From Paralithodes platypus (lineage: Eukaryota; Arthropoda; Malacostraca; Decapoda; Lithodidae), in NCBI GenBank assembly GCA_032716605.1, contig CM064509.1:39218924-39282923 (forward strand): a stretch of 64,000 bases of DNA, written 5' to 3'. Below are positions 33,466 through 43,667 of this stretch, one piece after another. The notes under the pieces are model-generated. The model saw only the letters and a program-made list of their open reading frames with translations, did not search any database and had not been told where the DNA came from. Every line of letters begins with the position of its first letter. Positions within the stretch are counted from its first letter, which is position 1. The position numbers and the translations under genes were made by a program.

Positions 33466-33864
33466 TTAACCCTTTCGCTGCGGGTGACGTTATGGAATGT
33501 TTTGGCAAGTTACAGAAATTTCCAGGCTTTAAAAGCCTGTAAAAAACGTTAAAATAGAGTGTCAGTGGGCGGGAGCGTGAGGGGCCCACCTCCGACCCTC
33601 AGAGCACCGAGCGGCTCACTGAGCTAGGCTGTGTGTGTCTCACCAGTGTAGCCAAGCGAGCGAGTGTTACATAATAGCGGGGTTCCCGCGGGACCACTGC
33701 GGGTGAACCAGACCACATACAGGGTCCGTTCTGGTCATTTTGAAGCTATTTTCGCCTAGTTTTCGGCAGAATACACTTAATTTAATGCAGATGCTTGATT
33801 TATCATTCAGGAGTGCCTGAATATGCCCTAAATAGCCCAAACATAGCCGCAGCCAAAGGGTTAA
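33466..33864. mobile_element. TTAA-flanked MITE, 399 bp
   Basis: Starts TTAACCCTTTCGCTGCGGG and ends CCGCAGCCAAAGGGTTAA; TIRs and TTAA duplication fit the piggyBac pattern. The interior is GC-rich compared with the flanks and has no transposase. Confidence 0.8.
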
Positions 33865-33965
33865 TATTTATAATAATACTCATAAGAATAATCTAATGAT
33901 ATTTATTATACCAATAACTTCAATATACATACAATGGTTTAACGTAATTTTTCAGTTACATGCAA

Positions 33966-34022
33966 ATTGGTCAAAACTAAAAAATAATTATACCGTTGAA
34001 ACCGCAACGGCGAGACCATAGA
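33966..34022. repeat. Dispersed repeat K, short copy
   Basis: ATTGGTCAAAACTAAAAAAT to CCGCAACGGCGAGAC; longer copies at 34,697-34,800 and 35,167-35,272. Confidence 0.6.
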
Positions 34023-34690
34023 GTACATAATTATGACCTAGAGAGGAAAGAAGACGCCACAAATCTGTAAATAGGGATCCGCCCGTTCGAGAGATGGCAG
34101 AACGATCACAAAGGACAATGGGAGGGGGAGGGTCCCCAAAAAGACATTATATTGACTATCCTTGGTCCCATTAATTCGTAATAATCCCTACCTTGTACTA
34201 ATAACGCTATTAATAATCAATTGAACATTATCCAGAGACTCTGCAAACATGACCTAGTTAAATAGACATAAGTAGAGGCTACTGTAAAGGCCAGTCATCG
34301 TGTAATTGTCGTCATTATGAGGAGGTGCACATGCAGACCTCCAACACCCGCCATTGTTGATTTGAGAGTTGCCAACGTCAATGGTGGGACAAAATATCCC
34401 TAGATGTCATAAGTATAAATGTCCAGTTTTAGTGCTACTTTACAAATTAACATCTACATAACATGTAACCTAATAACATATATTGAAAATGACATTTTAA
34501 TGTTGTGTTGTTTGAAAGGTATACAGCTTGCATCATATATGAGTATGTTTTATAGTGTATAATGTATACTTAATGTTTTCATCTTGCTTATATATATCTA
34601 ATATATATTAAATAATTTAAAAGTGTTTTTACCAACATTAATTAACTCTTAAATACGTTCCCTCTTTAATCTATTGCTCCCTCGTTTTGC
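34023..34690. other. AT-rich stretch without a gene
   Basis: No coding signal or repeat with clear ends. Confidence 0.4.
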
Positions 34691-34696
34691 GGATTG

Positions 34697-34800
34697 GGCC
34701 TAAAAATTGGTCAAAATTAAAAAATAATTATACCGTTGAAACCGCAACGGCGAGACGAATCCAAATATGTAATAATATTGACATGTCAAAATTCGACCAA
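34697..34800. repeat. Dispersed repeat K
   Basis: GGGCCTAAAAATTGGTCAAA through ATTGACATGTCAAAAT; repeated at 35,167 with few changes. Confidence 0.6.
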
Positions 34801-34849
34801 AATCACTGATTTGCCAAGGTTTTTCGACCAAAATATTTTCGATTCTGGG

Positions 34850-35130
34850 CTAATGGCTGGGCGAAAATGAAACCTACGATCATGTATACAAGCAGCTCGG
34901 CGAGCAAAAACGAATGGCACCAGTTAGAATTTTCTAAGACTTATAGTTTGGGCTACAGAGGACTTTTAAAGTCCAAAATACGGTCCCCCTGGGACCTCCA
35001 GGAAGGCCAAGTCAAAATCAAAATCCTAAACTAATGGTCCGATTTTTTAATTTTGTTTGCACCATTCGATTCAGCGTGCCAAAGTGTACTTATGGTATAA
35101 ATTTAAACATAATCCGTACATAAATAAATC
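34850..35130. repeat. Dispersed repeat F, copy 2 (without insertions)
   Basis: It is co-linear with 21,923-23,215 but lacks elements B and D, giving their empty sites near 34,902 and 34,927. Confidence 0.8.
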
Positions 35131-35166
35131 GTCTATGGAGTTTTTAAACTTTAAAATAGGCCTATT

Positions 35167-35272
35167 GGGCCTAAAAATTGGTCAACATTAAAAAATAATT
35201 ATGCCATTGAAACCGCAACGGCGAGATGAATCCAAATATGTAATAATATTGACATGTCAAAATCCGACCTAA
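35167..35272. repeat. Dispersed repeat K
   Basis: Third copy; it ends at ATTGACATGTCAAAATCCGA. Confidence 0.6.
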
Positions 35273-35274
35273 AT

Positions 35275-35337
35275 ATATACCGGTACCGGTATATAATATA
35301 TACCTATATATATATTTACAAACTATATATATATATA

Positions 35338-35377
<40 letters not shown>

Positions 35378-35420
35378 TATATAAATTATATAGGCCTATA
35401 TTATATAGGCTATATAATTT
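35275..35420. repeat. TA-dinucleotide-rich tract
   Basis: Long ATATAT runs with inverted symmetry (TATATTATAATTATATAAAT). Confidence 0.8.
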
Positions 35421-35900
35421 TGTTTTTGCACCTGTATTTCTTACGCCTCGATAAAATGCTAAGACAATTACAAAAACAAATGATCTGCCTTTTCCTTACG
35501 TAAAATCGACTAGGCGAGTTTGAAAGTTTAGGCCTCTCCGTGCCTTTAAAAATTTGTTTATTGATAGATTTCAATCCAGACTGCCATAGCAGGGACCGCA
35601 AGGTCAGTGCAAATAGGCTACGTAACTTTGTGTAACTTCTTTGACTAATATTTACTATGAGCTAAGGCCGATTCGGATATCACGAACAAGTAGAAGAATG
35701 ACCAAGAAGAAAGATAAAATAAGAAGAAAATCACAAAACATACTGAACATAAACAAGTATAAACAAAAAAGGGAGGCGCCGTTGTAAAGGCCTAGCTTCC
35801 CGCCGAACAATAGAAAGAAGAAACAAGAACAACAATCAAGAAGGAAAACAAGCAAGAAGAAAGAAGAAAACAGTACATAGCACATAATACATTTTACTGT
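35421..35900. other. No gene; purine-rich AAGAA segment
   Basis: From 35,690 to 35,880 the + strand is rich in AAGAAGAAA. The reverse-strand open frame rich in F and L is an artefact of this composition. Confidence 0.4.
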
Positions 35901-36075
35901 TAATTATTATGTTCCTTCCAACAACCCACTATACTCCTAAAATCGATTAATGAAATTTACAAACACATGTGGCAGTCCGTGGATTCGAATCCAGGATGCT
36001 CACACCGAAAATCAACACCTTATGCATCGCACCACGTAGACAGTTAAAGAATGGTGGACACTGCCTACGATTTAT
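35901..36075 (-). mobile_element. tRNA-derived SINE
   Basis: The complement of the SINE at 16,018-16,195 over its whole length, including the B box (GGATTCGAATCC region) and the AATAATA end. A 3' fragment of the same family lies at 36,223-36,262. Confidence 0.75.
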
Positions 36076-36577
36076 TATGCAACTTCGAATCCTGCATATC
36101 AATCTAAGCATGTACACACATCCCAACTGCAACTCACGTAGGCTATGCATATGTGAATGGAAAGAGCAATTAATGGGGCCTTAACCACTAGGGAAGTCCT
36201 CTCGATAAATTACCCCTGAACCAATATCAATTATTATGTTCCTTCCAACAACCCACTATACTCCTTATATACTTATACTAAATTAGAAAAACAGAAAACA
36301 CGACAAAAGGGAGGAGCCGTTGCAAAGTCATAGCTTCCCGACCAGCACCTGAACTGAACTGAACAGAAAAAGAAGAAGAGTATGAGTTGCCCGTTTGTGT
36401 TTTTCTCGTTTGGATTTTCTAAATAGGGCAAATTTTGACGTGTCCCATAATTCATTAGAACCTGAACATTAGACTTGTCTGATGGTTGTGATGTGAATGT
36501 GATGAGTTAAGAACTTAATTAAGTTGCAAATCCTGTCAATGTTTAGTAGGGTATAGGCTAGGCCTATACTAGGCCTA

Positions 36578-37472
36578 GCCTATAGGCTAGTCGGTTCAAT
36601 GTTATTTTAATACCACGAATTTTATTGATATATTTGAAGATAAATATTGAATCTATATGCTCTAAAGATCATAAGAACATTTGTTTGAACCCTCGGCAAA
36701 ACCTAATAAAAAAGTATGGTACTAACATTTATTTTTCGTAACAAGGTTGTCAATACGGTACTTCCAGTTATCGACAGCTCTAAAGATCATATGAAAATGT
36801 GTTAAACCCTCGGAAAAACCTAATATAAAAGTATGCTACTAAAATTTAATTTTCGTAACAAGGTTGTCAATACGGTACTTTCCCGTTATCAATGTACAAT
36901 CAAAGCTGAAGATTGCAGAGTAAACACCGTAGACTTCATCGACTTGTCTTTCACCTTCGTATAATCGACAGCCATTTTTTTTTTTTTTTTTTTTTACTAA
37001 ACCAGCGGGGGTGTGGGGGCAGCAGCCCCCACCCATAATACTAGGTTAGGTTAGGTAAGGTTGTTAGGTTAGGCTAATGTCTTTTCAAATCACTATCGGG
37101 GGCGTGTCTCAACATCGATCAATAGGCCTAATGGGGAAAATAGATTTTCCCGAGATTTCTAATTAATTACAAACACTATATATTGATGCAAATGAACAAT
37201 TTCTTTTATAAAAAACACTCGGAAAATTTGTGGTATTAAAATAACATTTTTCCGGCTAGTCTGTTCATTCTAGGTTGGGCAGAAATCGTAACCTCTAACT
37301 CAAGAAGGGCTAGAGCAAATGAGCTGTCAGTTTCCACACCTATTCCCTGGCCAAGTCTTCCTATTTGGTAGAAATATTAGCTCGATTAGGCCTACTCTAG
37401 TCCTTTTTGAGTTATGAGACGTTAAGTTACGATTTCTGCCCAAGCTAGAATGAACGGACTAGGCTATAGGCG
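36578..37472. mobile_element. Foldback MITE I, split by element C
   Basis: TIR-like arms CTATAGGCTAGTC plus TTCATTCTAGG...GGGCAGAAATCG (left) and CGATTTCTGCCC...CTAGAATGAACGGACTAGGC (right) pair once element C and its TSD are removed. The interior (GTGTCAGTTTCCACACCTAT-like) is related to the MITE at 59,471-59,686. Confidence 0.7.
36593..37253 (+). mobile_element. TIR element C with 8-bp TSD
   Basis: Duplication GGCTAGTC at 36,585-36,592 and 37,254-37,261. It is the fullest copy of the A/B/C family (661 bp), holding a poly-T run, GTGTGGGGGCAGCAGCCCCC and GGTTAGGTTAGG. Confidence 0.9.
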
Positions 37473-37589
37473 ATATGACCCACACATCATTCCTATAGGC
37501 CTATATGTAATTACTGGTGCAAATTAGCGTCAACGTTATCATGTGTCACCAATTTAGCCTATGCCCCCCGAAAAATTTATTTTGTCACC

Positions 37590-37645
37590 TCACCTAACCT
37601 AACCTAACCTGGGGTCTGCCGCCCCCAGACCCCCACTGGTCTTAA
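37590..37645. repeat. CCTAA telomere-like run
   Basis: CACCTCACCTAACCTAACCT followed by GGGGTCTGCCGCCCCCAGAC; looks like a fragment of an A/B/C-like interior. Confidence 0.6.
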
Positions 37646-37879
37646 CAATGATGTAGTGGATGACAAAATCCTAAAAATACGGTGGAAAAATGAAATAAAT
37701 TAGATCTCCAGATTTTCAAGATGGCTGTCTTTCATGCTTCCACCCTTAGGCCTATATAACGGGAGGGTCTGTACGCAGCCGGATACCTTACCCTCTACGC
37801 ATGCGCGAAAATGTAAGCCTTCCTTGGCCCCGCCCACTGCCGAAAATGTACAAATATTATATTATATTAGGCTAGATTA

Positions 37880-37912
37880 GATTAACCTAACCTAACCTAA
37901 CCTAACCTAACC
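37880..37912. repeat. Interstitial CCTAA repeat (telomere-like)
   Basis: Five to six copies of CCTAA inside element J. Confidence 0.85.
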
Positions 37913-37949
37913 CTAATATAATATAATATAACATAGGCCTAACATAGTT

Positions 37950-38058
37950 AGTGGTAAGCAGGGAGGGTTTTGTGGGGGCGCTCATTTATGGCCTTGGCCT
38001 TGCTCAAGACCTTGAGGCTGTTCGGCCAGACAGCCTGGGGAACAACAACAACAACATA
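37950..38058 (+). mobile_element. Family L retroposon 3' end
   Basis: GCAGGGAGGGTTTTGTGGGG through GGCTGTTCGGCCAGACAGCC, then (CAA)n. Confidence 0.7.
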
Positions 38059-38097
38059 GGCCTAACACAAATAACAAAATAAAAATATAAAAATAGG

Positions 38098-38190
38098 CTA
38101 TACTAAACTTCGAGTGGGATCGAACACTGGATATCTGAATGCCAGGCGGGAGCTCTAGTGACTGTACTACAGAGCGAGCTGGCAGGAACG
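38098..38190 (-). mobile_element. tRNA-like SINE head
   Basis: On the - strand: GCTCTGTAGTACAGTCACTA (A-box region) and GTGTTCGATCCCAC (B box). The acceptor arms do not pair, so it is not a tRNA gene. Confidence 0.5.
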
Positions 38191-38298
38191 GTTTGAAGGG
38201 TTTATTTAAACGGGGGGCGGGGCCAAGGGAGGCTTACATTTTCGCGCATGCGTAGAGGGTAAGGTATCCGGCTGCGTACAGACGCTCCCCTATATAAC

Positions 38299-38564
38299 CC
38301 ACAAAATCTAAGTTAAAGATATAATTTCCGATGGTTACCTTTTATGTGATAGCCTAACTAGATTATTTATTACTTTTATAATAATTATAAGATTGTTATG
38401 ATTTATTTAATTACCATACAATATTTTATTCTACAGGTATAAGGTGCTTGAGAAAATTGAAAAAGCAAGACAGATAACAAATTTTGATTCATACCAAGGA
38501 ATTTAAGGAACCACTCTATAATTGGGGGAAAAGTGGTAGGCCTATGGTTGAAAAAGTGTAAGTA
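38299..38564. other. AT-rich gap without a gene
   Basis: No coding signal or recognisable repeat before the split MITE. Confidence 0.3.
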
Positions 38565-38647
38565 CAGGTCTCCCTCGATTTGCGATTGGGCAACGTTCCT
38601 GAAAAGCCGATCCTTACACTTAGTTACACTTAGTTGTATTCCGTCCG

Positions 38648-41635
38648 TTAGTGACACAGTTGAGCTGGGGCTCCACTGCGACCAGGCAGCTCCCTTTCTT
38701 CCACTCTCCATTCCAGAAGTCGGTTGGAGTTGGTGCTGGGGTATCCTGGTGTTGGTGGCCGGTCCGGTATTTTGGCCAGCCACATGTCCAAGTGTTTCTT
38801 GAAGGTGTCTGGAGACACCCCGGTCATGTTCCTGAGAGGGGCTGGTATACAGTTGAACAGTCTGGTTCCATTGTATGTAAAGCTGTGATGGATCAGGGAT
38901 TTGATTTTTTGTGTTGATCCCGGCGTAGTCCTCACATAGCACAGCCTCCCTCGCCTTTGGTGCTGAGTCTCTTGGATGTTTGGATTTGGTACCTTTTTTT
39001 CCAAAATCTTCCAGACGTAGATGATGATGTATCTCTCACTACGTCTTTGAAGTGAGTACAGCTGCAGCTCCTTAAGTCTCTCCAGTAGTTAAAGTGTTGA
39101 AACCCATGGATTTTACTGGTGAATGTCCTCTGGGTGGCTTCAATTTCTGTTATTTCTCCTACTTTTTGAGGAGACCAGAGCTGGGAGCAGTACTCCAGAC
39201 GTGGTAGGACCAGTGACTTCCACAGTGTTAGCATACACCTCTCATTTCTTGTGTGGAAGGTTCTCAGGATCCAGCCTGCTATTTGTTTTGCTGTTGTTGT
39301 GGCTTTGGTAATATGCTGGGAAAAAGTGGCGTCACTGCTCATATTTACTCCCAAGTCCTTCACTGTGTCCTTGGCGGTAATTTCTTGCTGTCCACTTTTG
39401 TAGTTGGTGTCGTTTTGTAGTGCTCTCTTGTTCCCGTACCTTAGAAGCTCGAACTTGTCTCCGTTTAGGGCCATGTTGTTTTCTTCTGCCCACTTCAGGA
39501 TTTTGTCCAAGTCTTGTTGTAGTAGCTGAGCATCATGTTGTGAGGTGATTTTCTTCATGAGTCTGGTGTCGTCTGCAAACGATGTGGCTGTTGAGTGTTC
39601 CAGGTCCCTGTCGATGTCTCCTATCATGATGAGGAATAGGAGAGGTCCCAGTACTGATCCTTGTGGTACTCCGCTGATGACCCCACCTGCATCTGATAGG
39701 CTTCCTTGAACCGTGACTCTTTGTTTTCTGTTGGTGATGAAGCTGTGGAGCCATCTTCCAAGGTCTCCCCCTATTCCCAGTGATTTGAGTTTATGTAGAA
39801 GGATCCCATGGTCCACCTTGTCAAAAGCTTTGGCGAAATCTAGATATGACGTCTACATTTTCTCCGTCTTGAATATCCTGTAGGATTTTGTCGTAGTGTG
39901 ATAGTAGTTGTGAGAGGCAGGAGCGGCCTTTTCTAAAGCCATGTTGCCCCTCGTTGAACGCCTCATTATCTTCCAGGAAGCTGACCATCTTAGCTCTTAT
40001 TGTTCTTTCTATGATTTTAATAAGATGTGACGTCAGCACCACTGGTCTGTAATTTTTGGCTATGCCTTTACTACCCCCTTTGTGTATTGGTGTGACATTA
40101 CCTTCTTTTAGGGATTGTGGTACATATCCAGTTTGGAGGGACTTGCTCCACAGCAGTTTTAGAGGCAGGGCTAGCTGATGTTTGCAGTTTTTTAGCAGTT
40201 GGGCATGAAAGCCGTCTGGTCCTGCCGCAGAGTTTGGTCCAATCTTGTCGATGGCTGCTATTATGTCCTCTGTTGATACTGTTACCGAGGAGAGTTGATG
40301 TGGTGTCTCTGGAGCGTTGCCAAAGAAAGTTGTTGCATTCTCGATTTTCTTGTCTTCATTTGGCGGGCTGAAGACACTTTCATACTGCTGTTTGAGTATC
40401 TTGGCCATTTCGGTTGGGTCACTCTCAAGTTCGCCCGTAGGTTTTGCAAGTGGTCCTATTGTTGTGGTGTTCCTGAGTCTCCTTTTTGCGTATGCATAGA
40501 AGAATTTGCTATTTACTCGTATGTTTGCAACTGCTTGTAGTTCTTCGCGTGTTCTATGCTCTTGGTGTGACTGGATGAGTTTACGTTCAACTTCATCGAG
40601 CTCTTCTTGTAGTTTGGTGATATTGTGCGCATAGCTGGTCTTCCTTTGCTTGGCTCTCAAGTACGTCCTTTTCTTCATTAGTATTTTTCTATCTCTGGGA
40701 ATCTGCTTGATCTGCTTCCTGCTTGATTTGGGTGGTATGGTGTTTTTACAGGTCTCCAGGCATTGTTTCTGGAGGATACTGAGAGTTTCGTCGACGTTTT
40801 TATCTTCGAATAGTGCCCTCCAATCAGTTCCTGCCAGTTCTGCTCTCAGTCTGTCCCAGTCTATATCTTTGCTGTAGAAGTTGAGATCTTTCAGAGAGGT
40901 GCAGGGTATTTGGCTTGATTCCTGTTGACATCTTCTTGGTGGTGTGGCGGCTGGTGTGGGGGTTCTAACTTTGATGAGGCTGTGGTCGGACATTATAGTT
41001 TTTACAGTTTTGTACGAGTGTACCAGGTCGAAGTTGTTGCCAAATAGTAAGTCCAGTGTGTTGTTGCCTCTTGTAGGTTCCTCGATGTATTGCTTCATGT
41101 ATGCAGTGTCCATGATAGTCATTAGCTCCTTGGCTTGCTGTTTTTCATCCCTGGTTCCTCCATCTATTTTCATGGTTGCCCAATTGATGATGGGCAGGTT
41201 GAAATCTCCTGTGATGATGACATCTGTAGCGGGAGTTGGAAGATTTTGTATGAGTGATTGTATTTTCTCTGTGACCTCCTTGAAAATTTCCCCTGTGGTG
41301 TTTGGAGGTCGATACAAAATTATGATGAGCATGTCGGTTTGTCTTATGTGTACTGCTAGTAGCTCTGTTGTGCCGTTTGAGAATGCAACTAAAGTTTCGG
41401 TATTTGCAGCCATATCCTCCCTTAGGTAGAGTGCTACTCCTCCGTGGCTTCTGTCCTCTCTGTCGGCTCTGAATAGAGTGAAATTATGGATATTGATCTC
41501 TGCATCCAAAATGTTTTCGTTCAGGTGTGTTTCTGTGAGGGCTAGAAAAATTGAGTTGTCTTCCTCTGCAATTTCTTCCAACATAGGGACTTTACATTGA
41601 TTGTTTCGTGGGTAAAGTCCTCTGATGTTGCCCAC
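38648..41635 (-). pseudogene. ORF2: endonuclease-reverse transcriptase of CR1-like LINE, two frameshifts
   Basis: It cuts target DNA and reverse-transcribes the LINE RNA. The endonuclease (first 230 residues) shows LTETHLNENI, RPPNTTGE, ITGDFNLPIINW and SDHSLI. The reverse transcriptase follows with GPDGFHAQLLKNC, NYRPVVLTSHL, QHGFRKGRSCLSQL, GVPQGSVLGPLLF and the catalytic SFADDTRLM. The first frame runs 41,635-39,821, the second 39,816-38,932 and the last about 39,004-38,648. The first break lies just before motif A (one base missing near 39,845); the second sits at a run of seven A/T at 38,994-39,000. Total about 990 codons, a normal length for CR1-type ORF2. ORF1 ends 12 bp upstream. Confidence 0.9.
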
Positions 41636-41647
41636 AAAAAAAACTAG

Positions 41648-43027
41648 TTAGTGGTAGTTGCACCTTCCTCTGTGGTTCATGTCTGGCCCCTCGGTTTGGG
41701 CTAGGAATCTCTCCATTATCACTTGAGACCGTTTTTCCACTTCCAGAAGACGTCCCATTACTACCTCTAAAAAAGCACCTTGGTCGGGCATAGCCGTGTG
41801 TACCGCTGCTGGTCTGACCTTGTGAGTTTGCTGGATGGTTGGCCAGCTTCTGAGGGCATTGCGTTGGCTTTCTATTTTTTCCTCATGTGTTGGTGTGTAA
41901 GCAAATTCCCTTTGAATGTGTCCTGTAGCGTGTTCCCTTGGTTTGTTGACGTTGTTTCTGGGCGTCAGTATTTTGGTTCCCTTGATGTGTGGAAGATTGC
42001 AGTCTCTCATAGTACATGCCCTTTTGTTGAGTGAGATTCTGCATACATATGGGTGGTAGTCGATGCACTTCCATCCACGCTTGCAACCGATTCTTTCATC
42101 CCGCCCGTGCTTCATGAATTTTGCACATATTTTTGGGTGGTCTTGTTTGCATCCCCTGCCCACTACTCCATATCGGCATTCATTTCTTAGGTAGAAATTG
42201 CATACTTCTATTCTTTTCCTCCTAATATCGGTGCCCCTGTATTCAGCTCTGGGCCTAGGTCTCCATGAATTTGTATTTACAGCACTAACCTCACCTGTTC
42301 TACTGTATGTAGGAGCATTATGGCTGCATCCGTTGCATGTGGGGTGTGTGCTCGTTGGGGTCCCCGACCTCACCTGTCTTGCTGCATTTTGAGGGGGCTC
42401 TGCCATGTCTGCTAGTGTTGCGGGGTGGGGGCTATGGGCATCTGGCATTGTGATGCTAATATTTCCTGGTGTGTTCCCCAGACCTAGATCTAGGCCTATA
42501 GCCACGTTTGTTGTGTTACTGGTATGGGGGTTGTCACCGTCACTCTTGCCTAAGGCTACTTCTGGGCTTATGGGTAGGCCTTGGCCTAGGTCAGTGTCCC
42601 CAGTTAATTCCTTGGTTGTTGGAGTATTGTCAGCTGGCGTGTTGGTGACAGCTTTGTTGCTCTGGAGATGAACATGGATTTTTCTTACCTTACTTATCGC
42701 TCCAGAGTTGGTTATTCGTTCCTTGTGTTGGAGAACGGCTGCTTCTGCCTCGACCACCCACTCACCTTTTGTGTCAAACTTTGTTAGGCAGCATGTTTTG
42801 CACATGAATTTCCTTGGCGTTTTTGCATAGTTGAGAATTTGATAGGCAGGTAGTTCTGTGCAGAAATAGTGCAGCCAATCCTGGCAGTAGTCGCATTGGA
42901 TTGCATTTTTTTCACCTGCGAACTTGATTCCGCAGTCGGGGCACTCTGGGTCGGATTTGTTTTGATCCCCGTCCATTGTTGGCGTCATGTTCTTAGTCAC
43001 TGTTTTTTTTTTTTCTCTTATTTTCAC
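41648..43027 (-). CDS. ORF1 of CR1-like LINE: PHD finger plus three CCCH-like fingers
   Basis: A 459-residue intact frame. LINE ORF1 proteins bind the element RNA and form the transposition particle. Residues 29-80 form a PHD-type C4HC3 zinc finger: CPDCGIKF, CDYCQDWLHYFC, CKTCC. After a low-complexity middle, residues 275-350 hold three Cys-Cys-Cys-His clusters: CNFYLRNECRYG...CKQDH, CAKFMKHG...CKRGWKCIDYH and CRISLNKRACTMRDCNLPH. A coiled-coil-like, charged C-terminus ends in NHRGRCNYH. PHD fingers occur in ORF1 of CR1-group LINEs; the CCCH set suggests RNA binding. The start codon at 43,027 is preceded by an A/K-rich stretch (KKKTVTK just after it), and an upstream start is blocked by stops. 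Confidence 0.85.
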   Translation of the reverse strand: MKIREKKKTVTKNMTPTMDGDQNKSDPECPDCGIKFAGEKNAIQCDYCQDWLHYFCTELPAYQILNYAKTPRKFMCKTCCLTKFDTKGEWVVEAEAAVLQHKERITNSGAISKVRKIHVHLQSNKAVTNTPADNTPTTKELTGDTDLGQGLPISPEVALGKSDGDNPHTSNTTNVAIGLDLGLGNTPGNISITMPDAHSPHPATLADMAEPPQNAARQVRSGTPTSTHPTCNGCSHNAPTYSRTGEVSAVNTNSWRPRPRAEYRGTDIRRKRIEVCNFYLRNECRYGVVGRGCKQDHPKICAKFMKHGRDERIGCKRGWKCIDYHPYVCRISLNKRACTMRDCNLPHIKGTKILTPRNNVNKPREHATGHIQREFAYTPTHEEKIESQRNALRSWPTIQQTHKVRPAAVHTAMPDQGAFLEVVMGRLLEVEKRSQVIMERFLAQTEGPDMNHRGRCNYH

Positions 43028-43122
43028 TTCAATCCTTCTGTTTCGGACTTTGTTTCTTGTATGTGTGCACTCACTAAGTGTTTATGTAGGTTATTCTGTC
43101 TTTGGTAATCACCGATTGCACT

Positions 43123-43484
43123 TTCTATGGAGATTGGAACTACCTATGGAGATTGGAACTACCTATGGAGATTGGAACTACCTATGGAGATTGGAACTAC
43201 CTATGGAGATTGGAACTACCTATGGAGATTGGAACTACCTATGGAGATTGGAACTACCTATGGAGATTGGAACTACCTATGGAGATTGGAACTACCTATG
43301 GAGATTGGAACTACCTATGGAGATTGGAACTACCTATGGAGATTGGAACTAACTATGGAGATTGGAACTAACTATGGAGATTGGAACTAACTATGGAGAT
43401 TGGAACTACCTATGGAGATTGGAACTACCTATGGAGATTGGAACTACCTATGGAGATTGGAACTACCTATGGAGATTGGAACTA
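43123..43484. repeat. 19-bp minisatellite in the CR1-like 5' leader
   Basis: About 19 copies of CTACCTATGGAGATTGGAA with three CTAACTATGG variants near 43,350-43,400. It lies upstream of ORF1 and inside the element's borders, like the promoter monomers of some LINEs. All three + strand frames stay open because 19 is not a multiple of 3; they are not genes. Confidence 0.95.
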
Positions 43485-43667
43485 GCATAGTTCAACTTTG
43501 AACTATGGACGGGTTCCATCCTAAACAGAAAAATTGTGTAGCGAACCCTAAAATTAAAGGGGTAAATGGGGATGCGTTCTCGGACCAGCCAAACACAAAC
43601 ACCTAAAAACCTATAATAAAATCGTAAATTGGGGCATCGGATATTGAGGGAGACCTGCAATCAATTA

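Larger units (their letters stand above)
37761..38290. mobile_element. TIR element J with 8-bp TSD
   Basis: About 75-bp TIRs (GTCTGTACGCAGCCGGATAC...CTACGCATGCGCGAAAATGT) face each other at 37,761-37,835 and 38,215-38,290. The duplication TATATAAC lies at 37,753-37,760 and 38,291-38,298. It hosts a CCTAA run (37,880-37,912), a family L retroposon and a tRNA-like SINE. Confidence 0.85.
38615..43517 (-). mobile_element. CR1-like LINE, nearly full length
   Basis: On the - strand: a 5' leader with a 19-bp minisatellite, ORF1 (43,027-41,648), ORF2 (41,635 to about 38,648), and a 3' end with two copies of AACTAAGTGT. Both ends are set by the split MITE; about 5 bp (ATCCT) appears at both junctions as a short TSD. 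ORF2 has two frameshifts, so the copy is dead but young-looking. A PHD-bearing ORF1, an APE-type endonuclease, a reverse transcriptase and a short direct-repeat tail together fit the CR1 group; inferred. Confidence 0.85.
38565..43657. mobile_element. Family T MITE split by the CR1-like LINE
   Basis: The left 50 bp (CAGGTCTCCCTCGATTTGCG to CCGATCCT) ends at 38,614 and the right 140 bp (ATCCTAAACAGAAAAATTG to GAGGGAGACCTG) starts at 43,517. Together they equal one normal 190-bp T element. Confidence 0.85.

Noticed and set aside
35655..35885. F/L-rich - strand frame resembling a membrane protein
   Set aside because: Caused by AAGAA-rich composition of the + strand; no conserved motif.
40117..42671. 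Several + strand frames within the CR1-like element
   Set aside because: Antisense shadows of ORF1 and ORF2, which carry the recognisable motifs.
43102..43390. Three overlapping + strand frames encoding MEIGTTYGDWNYLWRLELP-type repeats
   Set aside because: They come from a 19-bp tandem repeat that has no stop in any frame; they lie in the LINE leader on the opposite strand.
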